Positions 12,249-25,861 of a stretch of DNA of 64,000 nt are shown here, one piece after another. The DNA comes from Lichenostomus cassidix (Eukaryota; Chordata; Aves; Passeriformes; Meliphagidae), in contig CM039182.1 of NCBI GenBank assembly GCA_008360975.2, positions 146,014,656 to 146,078,655 of the forward strand. The letters are read 5' to 3'. Every line of letters starts with the position of its first letter. Position 1 is the first letter of the stretch. The notes under the pieces were generated by a model. The model saw nothing but the letters and a program-made list of their open reading frames with translations. It did no database searches and was not told where the DNA came from. A program made the translations under genes and the position numbers.

Positions 12249-15200
12249 TCTCTGTTTCAGTTGGTGTCTCTGAGAATATGGGATCACACAAACACATTAA
12301 CATAATCTAAATCTCATGTGAATGTCCAGAGAACTCTGGTACTTCTTAGAGGAAGTGTAGCCATGGGATGAAGCTGAGCTTAAAAACATGCAAAAAAACC
12401 ATCCTTTTCTTCAAACACAATGAAGTCCTTGCCTTGGCCCTGGAACAGTTTTAAATACTTATATACAGATATCTAGAGTAGTGTCAACAGGAGAAAATGA
12501 ACAAGCCAGCAACATGTAATCCACTGCTTAGTGAAGGCAAAGAAGTGGTGAAACATTTTCAGGCATTGTTTCCATTTGCAGTGTGAGTGCTGTGCCTATG
12601 GCAGAAGATAGAAATGTGAGATTTCTTCCCTCACATTAGTGAATTAAACCATAGATATTATTTTCCCTCTCCAAAACACCTACTTGAGTCTCACAAGGTC
12701 AGAATTTTACTGTCCAGTGAACATACTATTTTTATAAAGGATTTTTTATAGTTCTACCACTGAGATAGAATTTTCTTGCTTCTTCATCTCTTCACTTTTC
12801 TATTTAGCACCTCACTTGCTGTTGTTTTGACATACAATACACCTCCAAGTCTCAGGGATCTTTAAGTATTTGATATAGCGTCAATTTATTTCTGGATTTG
12901 GGATTGAAACACTTCAGCCCCTCTTCTTGCCTCCTGTATTTGGCCTTCCTGCCACTTGTATTTGGCCAGCTGCCACAAATCCTCATGATTTTCACCTTTG
13001 CAAATGCAAAGAGAAGTCATTGAGAAGTTCTCGCCTTCCCTTCCTTCCTTTAGGGTGAACATTTCAAACATTCACACCAACTGTAGTTTAGTAGCACAAA
13101 TCAACTAACTGTAATCGTAGAATCATTAAGATTTGAAAAGACCTCCAAGTTCATCAAGTCCAACCTTTGACTGAACACTACACCCACTAAACTATGCTAA
13201 TGATCTGACTGTCAGGTAATCATATTTCAAAATACGGCGTTACTTCTTTCATTGTGCTTTCTCCCTTCTCCTTCTTGCTCACTCCCATGAGTAAAAGGTC
13301 TCATAACCATCTGTCAGAGAATGGAAGTGTTGACTCTGGTGTGAGTTTGTTCACTATAGCTGTGACACAATGGCTTAACTGATAACAAAGATAATTCTTG
13401 ACCGATGTGTGCAAACCTATCATGTCAGAATGGCTTTGCCAACACTTTGATTATGGTTTACAATATCTCATCATCAAACCCTTGAGAAGCAGAGAAACAT
13501 ACACAAGTGATTGGGGGCATAAGGAGGAAACTGAAGGCACATTAAAATGTAGTGCTTTCTGAAAAGTTCTTCAATTAATGCTATTCTTTAAAATAATTCT
13601 TTAACCAGCCAAAGACAATTATTTTTCTGGAGATACCAGCTAGTACCGAAGAAGCACTGACACTTCCACCAGATATAAATCAGTCATCAAGTGATCTTTA
13701 CAGTTAATTTGATCAAGAAATAACTAAGTAGCAGGTTTATATTTGGACTTTTCAACAGAAGACACTTTTCAAAGTACTTTGTGGAACAGCCTATCTCCTC
13801 TTCTGCCTTATTCTTTCACTCACATTCTGTCTCAGAAGGCGTTTTCTCATCTAGAACTTGTGCCTTTGGACAAGACATGTAAAACTGCCTCTTGGAGTGG
13901 GTGGGAATCCACCTGGTCTGCTCCTGGTAGGTGACTGGTAGGACAGCTCACTAACATTTTTCCTCTTCAGGAGTGGTGTTCATGCCTTGTTGCCACAGAA
14001 TACCTTTCATGTTCTCATTATTCAAATAAAGAAAGTATTATTTTACTGCTTGGCCAGATGCTGCCAGCTCACAGGGCACTCACAACATCAGGCAGCGACT
14101 TTATGTGATTCCCTCTTTATATTCAGTTGATTTTATGACTCACTCATCCTACAGGCTTGGCAAATCAATGAAGCCTGTAAATATATCTCTAGGTCAGTTA
14201 CTCAGGGGCATGCCAGCTGACTATTAATTTTGCAATATTTACCTCTCCCTAAATATATTTCTCACAGCATCCTGTCTTAATGTTCCATTTTAGAATACTT
14301 TTTTCCCTTTTTAAATTGTTGGGGTTTTTTGTTTATGCAGTCACCTACTAATGCAAGGAACAAGTGCTATTCAAAATATAAGATTTGAGGATGCAAAACA
14401 CTTTTGTCAGTTCTAGCTAGAGCTGTCACTTGTTTTAACTGATAAGTTTTCTTAAAATTGAGCACTTGGTTTTACTGGAACATCTTGTAAATGTGCATGA
14501 ATCACAGTAAATTAAAATGTTTAAAGTCTGAGGGAAACAGAACATACTGTTTTCTTTATTTTGTAAAAACAAAGCTTGATCTCTGTGTTTTAAATAGCTC
14601 TTTGATTTCATTATCAACAGAAAATATACATCTATGCAAAACTGCTATGGCTTTAATGAGAAAGTAATTTACGAGCTGAGGTGGACATGTGGTGCTGACT
14701 ACATTCACCATTATTTGGTGTAAAGAAAGGTACATGATGCTTGTTAGCTGCACTCAAACACAGGGTTTTAGCAAGAATCTGGGTAACGGAATATCTACTT
14801 TTTGTTATTTTGATTCCACCAAACAATAACTGAATCCCAGAAACTTTCCTCTAATCATTTCTAAAATGTCTTCTAACAGATCTGGTTTAAAGTCAGTGTT
14901 TAAAGGGAACTGAATTTGGTGTGAAAGAGGACAGAAATATTGTAAATAGATAACAAAGTTTAGCTTTAATCTCTTAAAACTCTGACATATTTAAAGAAGA
15001 TAACTTGATATCTCATTTCTGGATTAAATAGTACAATAATTGCTGTGTTGCAGTTACTTTGAGCAGCTTGTTAATCATGTTGTTTATTGTAAGTCTTGGG
15101 AAACTGCAATTAAATTTGAACCCACTTGAACTTGGTGTAGTGCTTTATGCTTAGCGTTGGAGATTCATCTGTTGTCATGTGTATCACATGGAACTTTCTT

Positions 15201-15703
15201 AGATTTCAGTGTGGAGCCAAGTATCCAATCAGAAAAAGCAGATGTAAACTCTTTTAGGGTTCTTGGTGTGACTTAAGGCTCAGCAACCTTAAGATGAGTT
15301 TTGTTCATATTCCAAACTTAGGTAAGATTCTTAAAAAAAGATTTTGAGCTTTCTGACTCTAAACTGTGCAACAGGTAATATCTAAATTAAAAGCTTCATA
15401 TTATCTCTGCTCTGATCTCTCAGCTCTTCAATCTGTGCTGTGATATTGAGAGACCACTATATTGACCACTTTCTTCTGAGTTCACAAAGTAAGTCCTGTG
15501 GCTCTAGGATGTTTCTCTGAGGAAACCTCTGATGCCTTAATAATTTCTAGGGTTTTTTTTACTCTTTATGTATCTGTAACTTGGTGTAGTTCTGTGCTTC
15601 TTATAAAGTGCTAAAGACCTCTGTTTCCAACACCTTCATTCAAAACAATCCCTCTGAACAGAAAATCCAAGGACATATTTGCTGCCCTTGGGCCCAAAAA
15701 TAT
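12249..15703. other. Unique DNA, no gene seen
   Basis: Apart from a CR1 tail at 13.1 kb there is no recognised repeat. Short frames (for example 13743-13934 plus, 14435-14617 minus) have no domain. The part near 14110-14330 is AT-rich and complex and might be conserved non-coding DNA, but nothing proves it. Confidence 0.5.
13115..13218 (-). mobile_element. CR1 LINE 3' end fragment
   Basis: It opens with 'tcgtagaatcattaagattt', the inverted CR1 tail, followed by 'aaaagacctccaagttcatc' and 'aagtccaacctttgac'. It is an old, short, minus-strand copy. The 5' side fades after about 100 bases. Confidence 0.85.
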
Positions 15704-16050
15704 GTAAACAACTGTCAGTTGGGTGGGGAGCAGGGCTGGGGTTGTTAATATCACCGTCTAAGGGTGTTAGATTGGAGAATTAGGGACCAATATGCTAATA
15801 GCACAGAACCTATAAAAGGCGAAGGGTTTGTGACCCAGCATCGATTTTGGGCATGGTCCCACGAGGGGGCTTTGCTTGCCCAAATATTCCTTGAAGGCCT
15901 TGAACAAATTTGTCTGCTTTTTATACTCCTAATTTTTCTTGCCCTCTGTTTCAGGTAGCCTGCTTTTAGGCATCACCTCAACTCCCAGACCTTCAAAGGA
16001 CTTTGCTGTACCTTTGTGTGTTGGATCCCATTCCCCTGTTTTCCTATATT
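15704..16050 (+). mobile_element. Probable LTR fragment
   Basis: The block has promoter-like order: a CCAAT inside gggaccaatatgctaat, then TATA as cctataaaaggcg near 15810-15820, then a sequence with several CpGs (cagcatcgattt, cccacgaggggg) that stand out in this CpG-poor region. This layout fits the U3-R part of an avian endogenous-retrovirus LTR. I cannot name the family, and both ends are uncertain. It could instead be an unrelated promoter-like sequence. Confidence 0.45.
15809..15822 (+). promoter_or_regulatory. TATA box of probable LTR
   Basis: TATAAAAG in a good core-promoter context, with CCAAT about 30 bases upstream. Judged by sequence only. Confidence 0.45.
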
Positions 16051-16137
16051 GTGAAAATGGGCAAGGTTCCATATTGTTTGATCCATAATGCAATCAAAAT
16101 CTCACTGAGGGAAAAGATAGAAAGAAGAAATCCATCA

Positions 16138-16705
16138 TATAATGGATTGGGTTGGAATAGATCTTTGAAGGTCACCTAGTCCAAATCCTCTGCAATAAGC
16201 AGCAATATCTTCTACTAGATCAGGTTGCTCAAAGCCCTGTCTAAATTGACCTTGAATGTTTCCAGGGTTGGGTAATCTACAGGTGCTCTGGGCAATCTGT
16301 TTCAGTGTCTCACCATCTTTCTCACAAAAAATTGCTTCCTTGTATCTAGTCTAAACTAACTTCTTTTAGCTTAAAATCATTACCCTTTATTATATCACTA
16401 CAGGCCCAACACGGGAATCTATCCCCATCTTTCTTATAAGCTCCCTGTAAGTATTGAAAGTCTGCAACAAGTCTTCCTGGAGCCTTCCCCAGGCTGAACA
16501 ATCCCAATTCTCTCAGCCTGTCTTCACATGAGAGGCTTTCCATCCCTCTGATCATTTTTGTGTCCCTATTCTGGTCCATCTCCAGCAGATCCACAGCTTT
16601 TCTGTGCTGAAGACTCCAGACCTGGACACAGGACTCCAGGTGTGCTCTCATGGAAACAGAGTAGAGGGGCAAAGACCAGAGGGACAGAGGATATGACAGA
16701 GGATA
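16138..16705 (-). mobile_element. CR1 LINE, about 570 bp, 3' part
   Basis: One of the longest CR1 copies here. From left to right it shows the inverted 3' UTR ('gggttggaatagatctttga', 'agatcaggttgctcaaagcc'), then the end of ORF2 read in reverse ('ccaggctgaacaatcccaat', 'tctctcagcctgtcttcaca', 'ctccaggtgtgctctcatgg'). It is 5'-truncated within ORF2. The plus-strand tail at the left edge has lost the ATTCTATGA repeat. Confidence 0.93.
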
Positions 16706-16714
16706 AATACCCAA
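16346..16714 (-). pseudogene. CR1 ORF2 C-terminal remnant
   Basis: The minus-strand frame of 122 residues carries motifs of the CR1 reverse-transcriptase protein C-terminal region: CVQVWSLQHRKAVDLLE, then RLRELGLFSLGKA, then DFQYLQGAY. These are typical for the segment after the polymerase domain. The frame survives by chance and lacks the catalytic part, and its apparent start ATG is not real. It is a dead fragment within the CR1 at 16138-16705. Confidence 0.85.
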
Positions 16715-16766
16715 AAGGCATATTGTTCACAGGATCTCAGTTGTCACAACAGAAACTGAGACCCAT

Positions 16767-17193
16767 TGTTTGAAGATTCACAAACCCTAAAAAAGTTTCA
16801 TTACCAAGGAGACAAATTGCTCAGCCAAGACAGCAGGACATGAGCCAGCTCTTGAGTCATATTCTCAGGTGACTTGGGACCTGAGGGGGTCCCCGGGTGG
16901 GGACTATTCCCCAGGTGACCACCAGACACCGCCTTGAAACCTATCCCCAAGTTGTATGTGTATGCCCAACTACAAGGTGTACAGATTTGCATACGTAAAC
17001 GATTTCTTAGAAGAGGGTGGAGAATACTGAGAATTTAGATGAATTTATATGGTTTTATAGATAAATGACAGCTTTGGAGCTTTGCATATGTGTGTTAGGA
17101 GGAGCAATCCCCCATGCACATGGAACTGACATGAAATAATACCTGTTTTATAATGCTAAAATTACAGTGTTAGAGAATTTTGTTCTTCCCAGC
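16767..17193 (+). mobile_element. ERV LTR, probable solo, about 430 bp
   Basis: The right part ends with 'gtgttagagaattttgttct' followed by an 'attttggtgaca' phrase, which I recall at the LTR end and leader of a group of avian endogenous retroviruses. Upstream lie an exact octamer ATTTGCAT (16985-16992) and a ttttatag TATA-like motif near 17053. The left end is set at the first TGTTTG after the CR1. Downstream sequence shows no gag-like frame, so this is probably solo or heavily truncated. Confidence 0.55.
16985..16992 (+). promoter_or_regulatory. Octamer motif in LTR
   Basis: Exact ATTTGCAT, the POU/Oct binding site, inside the probable LTR. A single 8-base match occurs often by chance, so a function is only possible. 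Confidence 0.3.
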
Positions 17194-18715
17194 ATTTTGG
17201 TGACAGATATACAGCTGGATGTCACCTGACGCAAGGAAATGTGCATTTAGGTGTGCCTAGGATTGCATAATCCCTTGAATTTTTGTTCCTCTCAAAATAT
17301 GCAATCAGCCCCAATAATCCTGATGTGGTTCCATGTTTCCCACATTGAAATCACACCCATTTCCTGTCATCAGTATCTGTCAGCCATGCTCAGTGTAACA
17401 CTGGTATTTTGAACTGTCATGTTCTGAAAGACAGACTTCTCAGGAATGAAACATTAAATAGAAATTCAAATATTACTAATTTCCTTTAAAGTTATTAACT
17501 TGTCTTAACAATATTAGATTTTTTTAAGGTTTACACTGATTACTTTTAAGCCAGAAGTATGAAATCATTAAGATCTGTTTTCTGTCACTATAACTGCATA
17601 CTTTCCCTCTCTTTTAATTTCACATTCTAAGTTAATTTAGTGTTGAGAATATTAGATTAAGCTCTAGGGTACTGAGTAGATCATGTGCTAAGCCCGATAG
17701 ATGGGCAGTTTATCACAGCTAAGGCTCTGACAGCAGTTGTTTTGCAAGTGGCAGAATAAAAGTCTATCCCTTCTCTGTCTTTTCCCAGTTGTTTTCAGTT
17801 CACATAAGTGAAATAAAAATAAGATAACCTTTATATAAACCCAACTCAAAGGATGACTGTATTGCTGATTTGAAAGATACGTTTACCCTGCCAGACAGCT
17901 TAGCTCACATTTCTCATCCTCCAGATTGCATAAATGCTAGTACCTTCTAGTGAGTAACTCAATTCCATCTAAAACAAAACATGTTTCCTGTAAATAGTTT
18001 GTTTCAGGGGCCTGTGCCAATAAACAGAAGATGAAAGGTAGTTTTGTGTCCCTCTGTCCTCAGCAATCCTCCCTGTCACTGCAGCAGCTTTTTTGTCCAC
18101 AAATACATTCCCATATTTTCTTCCTTTCCCCACAGCACACTTCAGGTTTCTGAAATACCAATCCTTTACAAGGCTGCAACACAGCCCTCCCATTATTGCT
18201 GCACTTAGAACCAAAATAATGCAAAATAATGTGAACATGCACATCAGCATGTGTTAAGGCTTCTGGGACACTGCCTGGAGTACAGAGAGACCTGAGGCCA
18301 GGTGCTGTTTGGTGTGTGACCAGTCACTTTCAGAGAGGTTTAGCACTGAGAAATATGAGCACAACTACCCGTATGCTTTTTGATTTTGAAGTCAGGGATT
18401 AGTGATTGCAGGCATTGCAATTAACAATCCAGAGTAAGCCACATGCAGCCATTTGAAAATACATCACTTCCACTGTGCAAGAGTGAGCATCCTCTAATGC
18501 TGGCAAGTTGTTACCCTGCAGCATAGCTCCAAAACTGTTCCAGATCAGTAAACTCCTCTGTGAAGTCAAAAACTGTGGCAGAGAATGTCAGTGACAACAA
18601 ACTCAAGCCAATTCAGTGTTTTAATGTGCATGAGGCTTGAAGGTTCGGCAGAGGATACTTGTCCTGGGAGCAGCAGAGCGCTTGAGGAGGGCTGAGGGGA
18701 GGAATATAAATCACA
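17194..18715. other. Unique AT-rich DNA, no gene seen
   Basis: No repeat or exon recognised. A 93-residue minus-strand frame (17969-18250) begins with a hydrophobic run that resembles a signal or membrane segment. Without homology, codon bias or neighbours, it is most likely chance. Confidence 0.55.
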
Positions 18716-19130
18716 GACTCATAGAATCACAGAATACACTGAGTTGGAAGGGACCCACATCAAGTCCAGCTCCTGACCCTGCACAGGGCAGCCCAAGACA
18801 CCACATGCCTGAGAGCTTTGTCCAAACTCATCCTGAGCTCTGTCAGGTTGGTGCTGTGACAATTTCCCTGGGGAGCTGTTCCAGTGCCCAACCACTCTCT
18901 GGGTGAAAGAACCTTTGCCTAATACCCACTAAACCACTCCTGACACAGATTTGTGCTGTACCCTGGGGTCCTGTCATGGGTCACTAGAGAGAAGGAGTCA
19001 ATGCTGCTTCTCCTCTTCCCCTCGTGAGGAAGCTGCAGACTGAGGTGAGGTCTCCCCTCAGTTTTCTCCAGGCTGAGCAAGCCAAGTGACCTTAGTCACT
19101 GCTTGTGTCTTCCTCTCTAAACCCTCCTGT
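18716..19130 (-). mobile_element. CR1 LINE 3' fragment, about 415 bp
   Basis: It opens with 'tcatagaatcacagaataca', the inverted tail, then 'gttggaagggacccacatca', 'gcctgagagctttgtccaaa' and 'gagctgttccagtgcccaac', and continues to 'gttttctccaggctgagcaa'. The wording resembles the CR1 subfamily with the 'gggacccac' variant, different from the copies at 25.9 and 28.8 kb. Minus orientation, 5'-truncated. Confidence 0.93.
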
Positions 19131-22100
19131 CTTAGAGCTGCTGCAGCTCTTGGAGAGTTTTAGCTGTGTGAGAACATGAGTAATTATCTACCCAGTGCAT
19201 GATGTGATGTTTGCTGGTTTTTAAAATTTTCTTCTAGGTCCCATCTACTTGTGTGTGTGCTATACACTATTCTATAAATTGATATAATGGATAAAGGAAT
19301 GATTATGAGTAGTCAGCACAACCTCATGGCTGAGAAAGCAATCAGAAGAATATTGCTAGAAAAAGAAAAAAACCAAACCCAAATGGATGCTGGCATTTAA
19401 CTGAGCTCAGTGTTCAGCTCTGACTCATGATTTTTGAATTTTTTACCAATATGGCATAAGGGTGGAGCTCTTCAGAATCCTAAATGGCCTCATGGAAGGC
19501 AGGAAGTTGCCTGTGTGCTTTAGGTCATTTGCTTTCAGATGAAGTTCTGAAAATTGCATGTTATGAAAAATGGATCAATTGTATTTTCTAACTGGCGTTA
19601 AAGGCACATCTGTATTCAAGAGAAGGTTTTCTCTAATTATCATTGTGCTACTGAAAGCAGAAGACAGCAACCAGGCCTCTTCCTTTCTGCCCTGGTCCTG
19701 CATTGCTGTTTTTTATGAGCAATTTTCTCTTCTGAAGACATCCATCTCATTAGAAATCCAGCATCCTAAATCTGATGCTGATAATGCAATACTGTTAACT
19801 TTTTCCAGTTCACTGAAGAGCCGGAAGAGAAAAATAAAGATAATCATCTGGGGAAATTTGGTCACCAGCCACTCATTCCTGTCTCTCTGCTGACATAGGA
19901 AATACATAATTTATACCAGCAGGTCTTCTTCATGCAGCTTTTTCAGTCACTAGGAAATGAGGTCAATATATTTTCATTTACCCTGAATTGACTGCATTTA
20001 TTTATTTATTTGCTTTTAGTGTGGTGCAGACATTTTTCTTCTAATAATTCCTGGCAGTTATATTAACTTTCTGCTATAGCTAATGGCTGAACAATTATTT
20101 TTCCTGGAATGCAAATTGAAAGGTTAACCTTAGTATTTTTTTTTAACATTTAAATTTTTTTCAATGTCAGGAGTGTTTATGATGCAGTAGCAGTTTAAAA
20201 TAGAAAATAAATTAATAAATTATTTTTTATTTCATCAGCTCAATAAGCAAAGAGAAAATTAAAAATTAAAATTAATGTGGGCATGTGGTATTATTGTTCT
20301 TTGGCTTGTGACTCAGAAAACCTCAGACCCTTTAATAGTTGTGTTCTTGTATAAACCACATAGAAGTGTTGATTTCTAAATATTATGAACAAATGTGTCT
20401 TGTCAACCAGTGTAGACTGATTTTCTTTAAGTTTTAATGTGTTTACACCAGTGAAAGAATCTGAATGTGTAGCCAAGTTTTTTTTAACTTAGGACTTTCC
20501 TTATCAAAAGAATTGATAATTTTCTCAATTCTAGTCACTATGGAAAGTCCCAATGAAGTAATGAACATATATAAATCCTGATAAAAATGTGAATACAGGA
20601 TTAGATAAGAGATATATACAACAAAGGAGAGACTATTTGCCTGATTTTGTAATTGCTGCAAAATTTAGTGCTACACATTAAGAGTCATTCCTAAATCCTT
20701 CTCCTACTGAAAATCTTGGCTTTATTTTAAGGAAAGGAGTACATTCCAAACTTTTGGCAAATTAAATAACCTGGATTTTTCTTTAAAGTTCCTGTGGTTT
20801 AAAATCCCTGTATTTCTTGAGAGAAAATTAAATTGTCTTAAAACAGCAGCCAGTAAACCCTAATGACACAGCAGTGGAGACCTTTACTCTTTCTCAGTAA
20901 CTATTTGCAGGCTTGTGTTGACATTTAGTTGTGTAATTGCCAAATGGTATATACGGACATTATCAGCCTAGGGAATGTTCACAAAGTGTTTATCTTCAGT
21001 GATGTGCTTCACAATTTATAATGTTTTCTTTTCTGTGACATGCTTGTTTGCCTAGGTCTTCTTAGCATTTCAATGAGTAAGACTAAATAAAGAATAAAAA
21101 ACACACAAAGAAAAATAGTTTTGCCATACGATCATTCATGGCAATATGTTGGTGTTGATTTTTTTTTGTGTCTTTTTTTTTCCCCCCAGAAATGATATAC
21201 TAATGTATATTAAGCTTTTTATTTATGAAAAGAAATTGTAAGATTTCACTAATAAACATTAAAGGATGATGTTATAATTAAGTCAATGATTCTGTTTCTA
21301 TATTATTAGAGACAGAAAATATTCTCATTGATAAATAATTAGATTATATAGCATATAATGCATACAACATAACATATAGCATACAGTCAATACATTAATG
21401 CTCAAGGTAATGCTAGAAATAACAAAAATGTGGAAATTCAACTCGTGTAAGAACAAAATGGACTAATTCTCCTACAAATCTTAAAAATGGGGGAAAGCCA
21501 ACCTATAAAAAAATATAAAGACATGTAAAGAGCAAATTCGTAACCATAGTGAATCAGAAGCTGTGTATATTTCAATGAGTAGGGCAACTTAAATTGTTAA
21601 AATGCTGAGATTCGTATCAATTTTTATTGACTTCTGTCATACACAATTCACTTTCAAATATATTATATTAAAGGATTTAACATTAAATATTATAGAAGTT
21701 TTTGTTCTTTTCAAATAAAAGGTGACTGAATATCATTTTATGTTTTATGTACTGAGTTTCAACAAAAGCTGTGAATTCAAATATTTATTACTTTGCAAAT
21801 GGAAACTAATAAAACCAGAAGCTCAGAAGATTAAAAACTTATTAGAAAACAGTATGAATAATAAGATACCATTGTAGTAAATATAAAGTTATTTAATTGT
21901 TTCACATATAGGAAATTGCCCCTGATTTATCAACCAATTGCTTTGAAGAAACTTTGGTCTAGCCTGTGGTTTGATAATAACCTCTTTGTCATCTTGGAAA
22001 ATGCATGAAACAGTTATAAAAACCCTTCTAAGCTTCAGTTCCCCAAATAATTCAGTGGAAACTGGGTTTGTTAATTAACAGAGTGCAAGGGTACTATGCA

Positions 22101-25100
22101 TTATGGGTAATGTGCTCTAATGGTTCCACCTATGGAGGAATTAATTCTCTGCTCTGGGATTACCTGCTCCTTCTGTGTGCTCTCGACACCACATTTCCAT
22201 CCCCTTTTGGCACCAGCTCTGACCACTGACTGACTCACCATTCACACTGAACACTGTGATATTCCTGCAGAAATCTCACCTGGGGGGAAAGAACTCCACT
22301 GTTAGAAAGCAGAATCTGTCTAATTTGAGAAATAGGGTGAAACCACAGGCTTGAGAGCTAGGGTGGATCAGCCAGATGAGAATGAGTGGGATAGTGTTTG
22401 GGGGAAGAGCAATTTCTTTAGATGGGTTCTGGTAAACATTTATATCTACAATGTGCAACTGAACCAGTAACTGAGACCTTGATCTTGGTATGTCACCAAA
22501 GAACTCCAGAAAAACTGGATATTGCCTGATATAAATATAAAAGGAAACACAGAATCATTTACTTGTTAAACATTCTTCCTAATTTGAATTTTCCCAGCTT
22601 CAGTGTCCAGAGATGAATTCTCATGACTTATCATTTCTTTAAAATGGAAACACCACTCAGGAGTTAATTGAAATTACTTTCAAGGTGTCAAAGTCACCTT
22701 TCGCTAATTTATATGGTAAATTATAGAGCTTGAACTCTTTTTTTTTTTTTTTTTTACTCTTTAAAATCTTCTCTCATCCTCAGATACTTTATCTTTTTCC
22801 ACCTTCTCCAGATTTAGAAAATTAATTTTTTTGTTAATCTGAACAAAACAAGCTCACACTTTCTCTATTATCAACCCTGTTCTATTAAGAAATCTGATTA
22901 TGTATTCTTTTCTGTATTGTACTCCCTTGTTTAAACATCCAGGACTACATTAGCAGTTTGTAATTGCTCTGGGAAGGGAGAGGTCATGTCCACTGTGACC
23001 CTCCCAGAGCCACTACCTTCCATTTCATGTTCACAACCCTTACCCTCTTTTAAGTGGAATTTCACATTATTTTAGAGTCAAAGTTTTGTTTCCACATGCC
23101 CAGATAACAAGGTAATACAAATTTTTATGTGACAGTCTTGTTCTTTTCATTTGTGACTCCCTGTATTTAACTGTACAGAGGCATTTGGACAGAAACAGAC
23201 ACCTTATTATGTTTCAGGCCAGTGGTTGGCCAGTCTGGCTTTTACCTAAGGCTCCACATCAACAAAGCATTTTGCCACTTTTTCCTCATCCCTCTCCAGC
23301 GAAGTGCTTAACTTTAAATGGACAGCTGTGGTACATTGTACACAACAAAACAAACTTGACTGCTCTCTCAATGGTTTGATGATTTGAGGTCTTAAAGGTT
23401 TGGGGATGGTGGAAGAGACTTGTTCCACATAGGTTTAAACATTTGACCAATACACTTTTAAAGTTCTTTGGGTTCCTTATATGCAGTGGAGAGGATTAAG
23501 CAAATTGCACATTCTGCTGGAGATTACAGGCTGAACTACCCATACTCAGCATTGATTATAGAAGGAGTGATAGAGAAATGATATCCCAAATTAGGTATCT
23601 TAATGAAGGACTTACTTAAAAGTTAGTTGGGTGGAATTAACTGATGACTTTTACAGAATGCAGAGGAAAAAGAGAGAGCTTATTCCTTTGCATGTGTGAA
23701 GTTGTGGAATCTATCCCTGAGAAATAGTGAGAGTCCGCAAGTTGTCTTGACCTATATTATGAATTTACTCAAGTTTTCCAGTGAAAAAGACATCTACTCT
23801 GTTCACATCTTTTTTCTTCAACTGCCTAAGGGACAAGCTTGTGAAGAATTATTCTAATTATGAGTAATTATTAAATCAATCATATTTGCTTCGGTTAGAT
23901 TCTACTTACAACACCTAATAAGGTGCAGATGAGAATGTGAAAAAGGCTTTATATTGGAAGCATTGTCACAAAATATCCAGAGCTTTTTGGAGACCAGAAG
24001 CAACTGAGGAAGAAAGGAATTAGGAAGAGCAAGGGAATGTAAAATGAGAATTAGTAATAATGATCAGTGGTTCACACATGACATAGCTGGAGCTCATCTA
24101 CACAGAGATGAGTAGAACAAGAACACTTGACTAAATGGAGCCTCCTAGCCCAGGTCTGTGTATATTTTCCATGCTGTGGAGTGAAGCAAGTTAATTTAAT
24201 TTACCTAGGAAATCCATTAAAAAGTATAGTTTTGCATAGGGCACTGGAGCCATTATTGAAACTTAATAAATCAGATTCCTTAAAAAGAAAAAAGTGTCAA
24301 AAGTGTATTTGACTTCATATTCCCAAAAGATCTTTGAGCATTTAGAGGCTTTCTGTGGGTGTTAACAGACAACAGATTCAGAGTATATGGCAACAAACAC
24401 ACTCAGTTACTTCTTAAAAAGTCAACCGAAAATGTGCTATATTAAATTTAGTATACAGTTAAACCATCCAACCCAAGCTTTTACTTCCAGCTAGCATGGA
24501 ACACATTTCTTTTAAATATACTCTTCCATGCATTAAAGATGGCTGACTCATTTTTTGACTGAGAGGTTTAGCAGAGTTTGGATTGGTCAACCAAACTTTG
24601 AAATACAGACTTTTGTATTTAAGGCCATGATATCTTGAATCTATTTTTTATATGTTATGCTAGTAAAATTCCAAAGGAATTACAAGGAAAAGCTGCCCAA
24701 TTCTGCCATCATATTTAAACACCACATTTATACATATTTAAACTGTAATTTTACTATCTGTGAATTTTAAACATGCAGAGCAAATAATGGTAGTGAAAGA
24801 TTGGACTGAGACTATGGCCAGAAGTTTGCTAAATATCCTCAACATTCAACTTTTTAATTGTGTATGAACTGTGAAATAATTTGAAGAAATTCTTTGGGAT
24901 ATTGTACATATTTCATTCTCTTAAGGCCTTGGGTTTTGTTTGAAAGCAGAGCTTAAGAAAAGTTGTTGACAACTCATTTCTTCAGGAACTTAAGCAGGTG
25001 GTAAATTAATAGCTTAGGTGGGTGCTGCCGTGAAGCATGAAAAGTTATGTCTGGTGTCAGTCCAAATTACTGTCCTTAACTGCACATAAGGCAGTGAAAA

Positions 25101-25861
25101 AACATTAGCTATGCAGTAAACATGGGTTTAGCCAACAAAAATAGATTTTACAAGGTTTCCTCAAGCAATCTCTGAAAGGTCATTCCATACATCTGCTCCA
25201 GCCATTGATATCATTTTATAGCCATTTGTTGTTGTTCTAAATCTGTGGCTGCAGCAATGACCTCATTAGCTAAATCAATGGAAAGGGAGCATGTTGCAAC
25301 CATTTTTTTCAGTGGAACTCAGAGAAAAAAGTGCAGATATTTCAAACGTAAGCTAAAATATGATTGTAAATATTTCACTTGTTAATACTAACATTTTTCA
25401 CTTACAAGAACATTTCTGGCATAGGTTGGCTTTCAAGAAAGGAAATTTATTCCATTCATAGACTCACCAAAGTTTTCTCTGTTTGCAGAAGGTCTAGAAA
25501 CTAGAAAGAGAAATAAAGCTAAATCTGGTAAACTATGTTCTTGAGATAACCCTCTAACATTGGTGTGGAGATGCCCACACACCATAATTTCACTTAACAT
25601 CTGGAATAGGGTGGTATGCAAGCTGAGAGATTTTATTTTGGGCCTGAGATAGCTCCTGAACCATACACACAATCATTTGTGAGAGCTGATTGTTGCACTG
25701 CAGCAGTTAAACAGCACTGACAGTGGAGCTCCACTGCTTGTGGACAGCCAATCCTCTAGAGCAGATGTAGCTGTGGAGGCAGACATGGAGCTGTCTAAGA
25801 AGTTTCCAGATGGTGAGGGACTTCTTCAGGATTATCCCTTTGTTTGTATCTTCCACCTGTC
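19131..25861. other. About 6.7 kb of unique AT-rich DNA
   Basis: No gene or interspersed repeat recognised. The part 20000-22100 is strongly AT-rich. A T18 run lies at 22738-22755. Frames of 60-107 residues (for example 19570-19893 plus) have no recognisable domain and no coding character. Confidence 0.55.
22738..22755. repeat. Poly-T run (18 T)
   Basis: Uninterrupted T run. No flanking element recognised. Confidence 0.9.
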
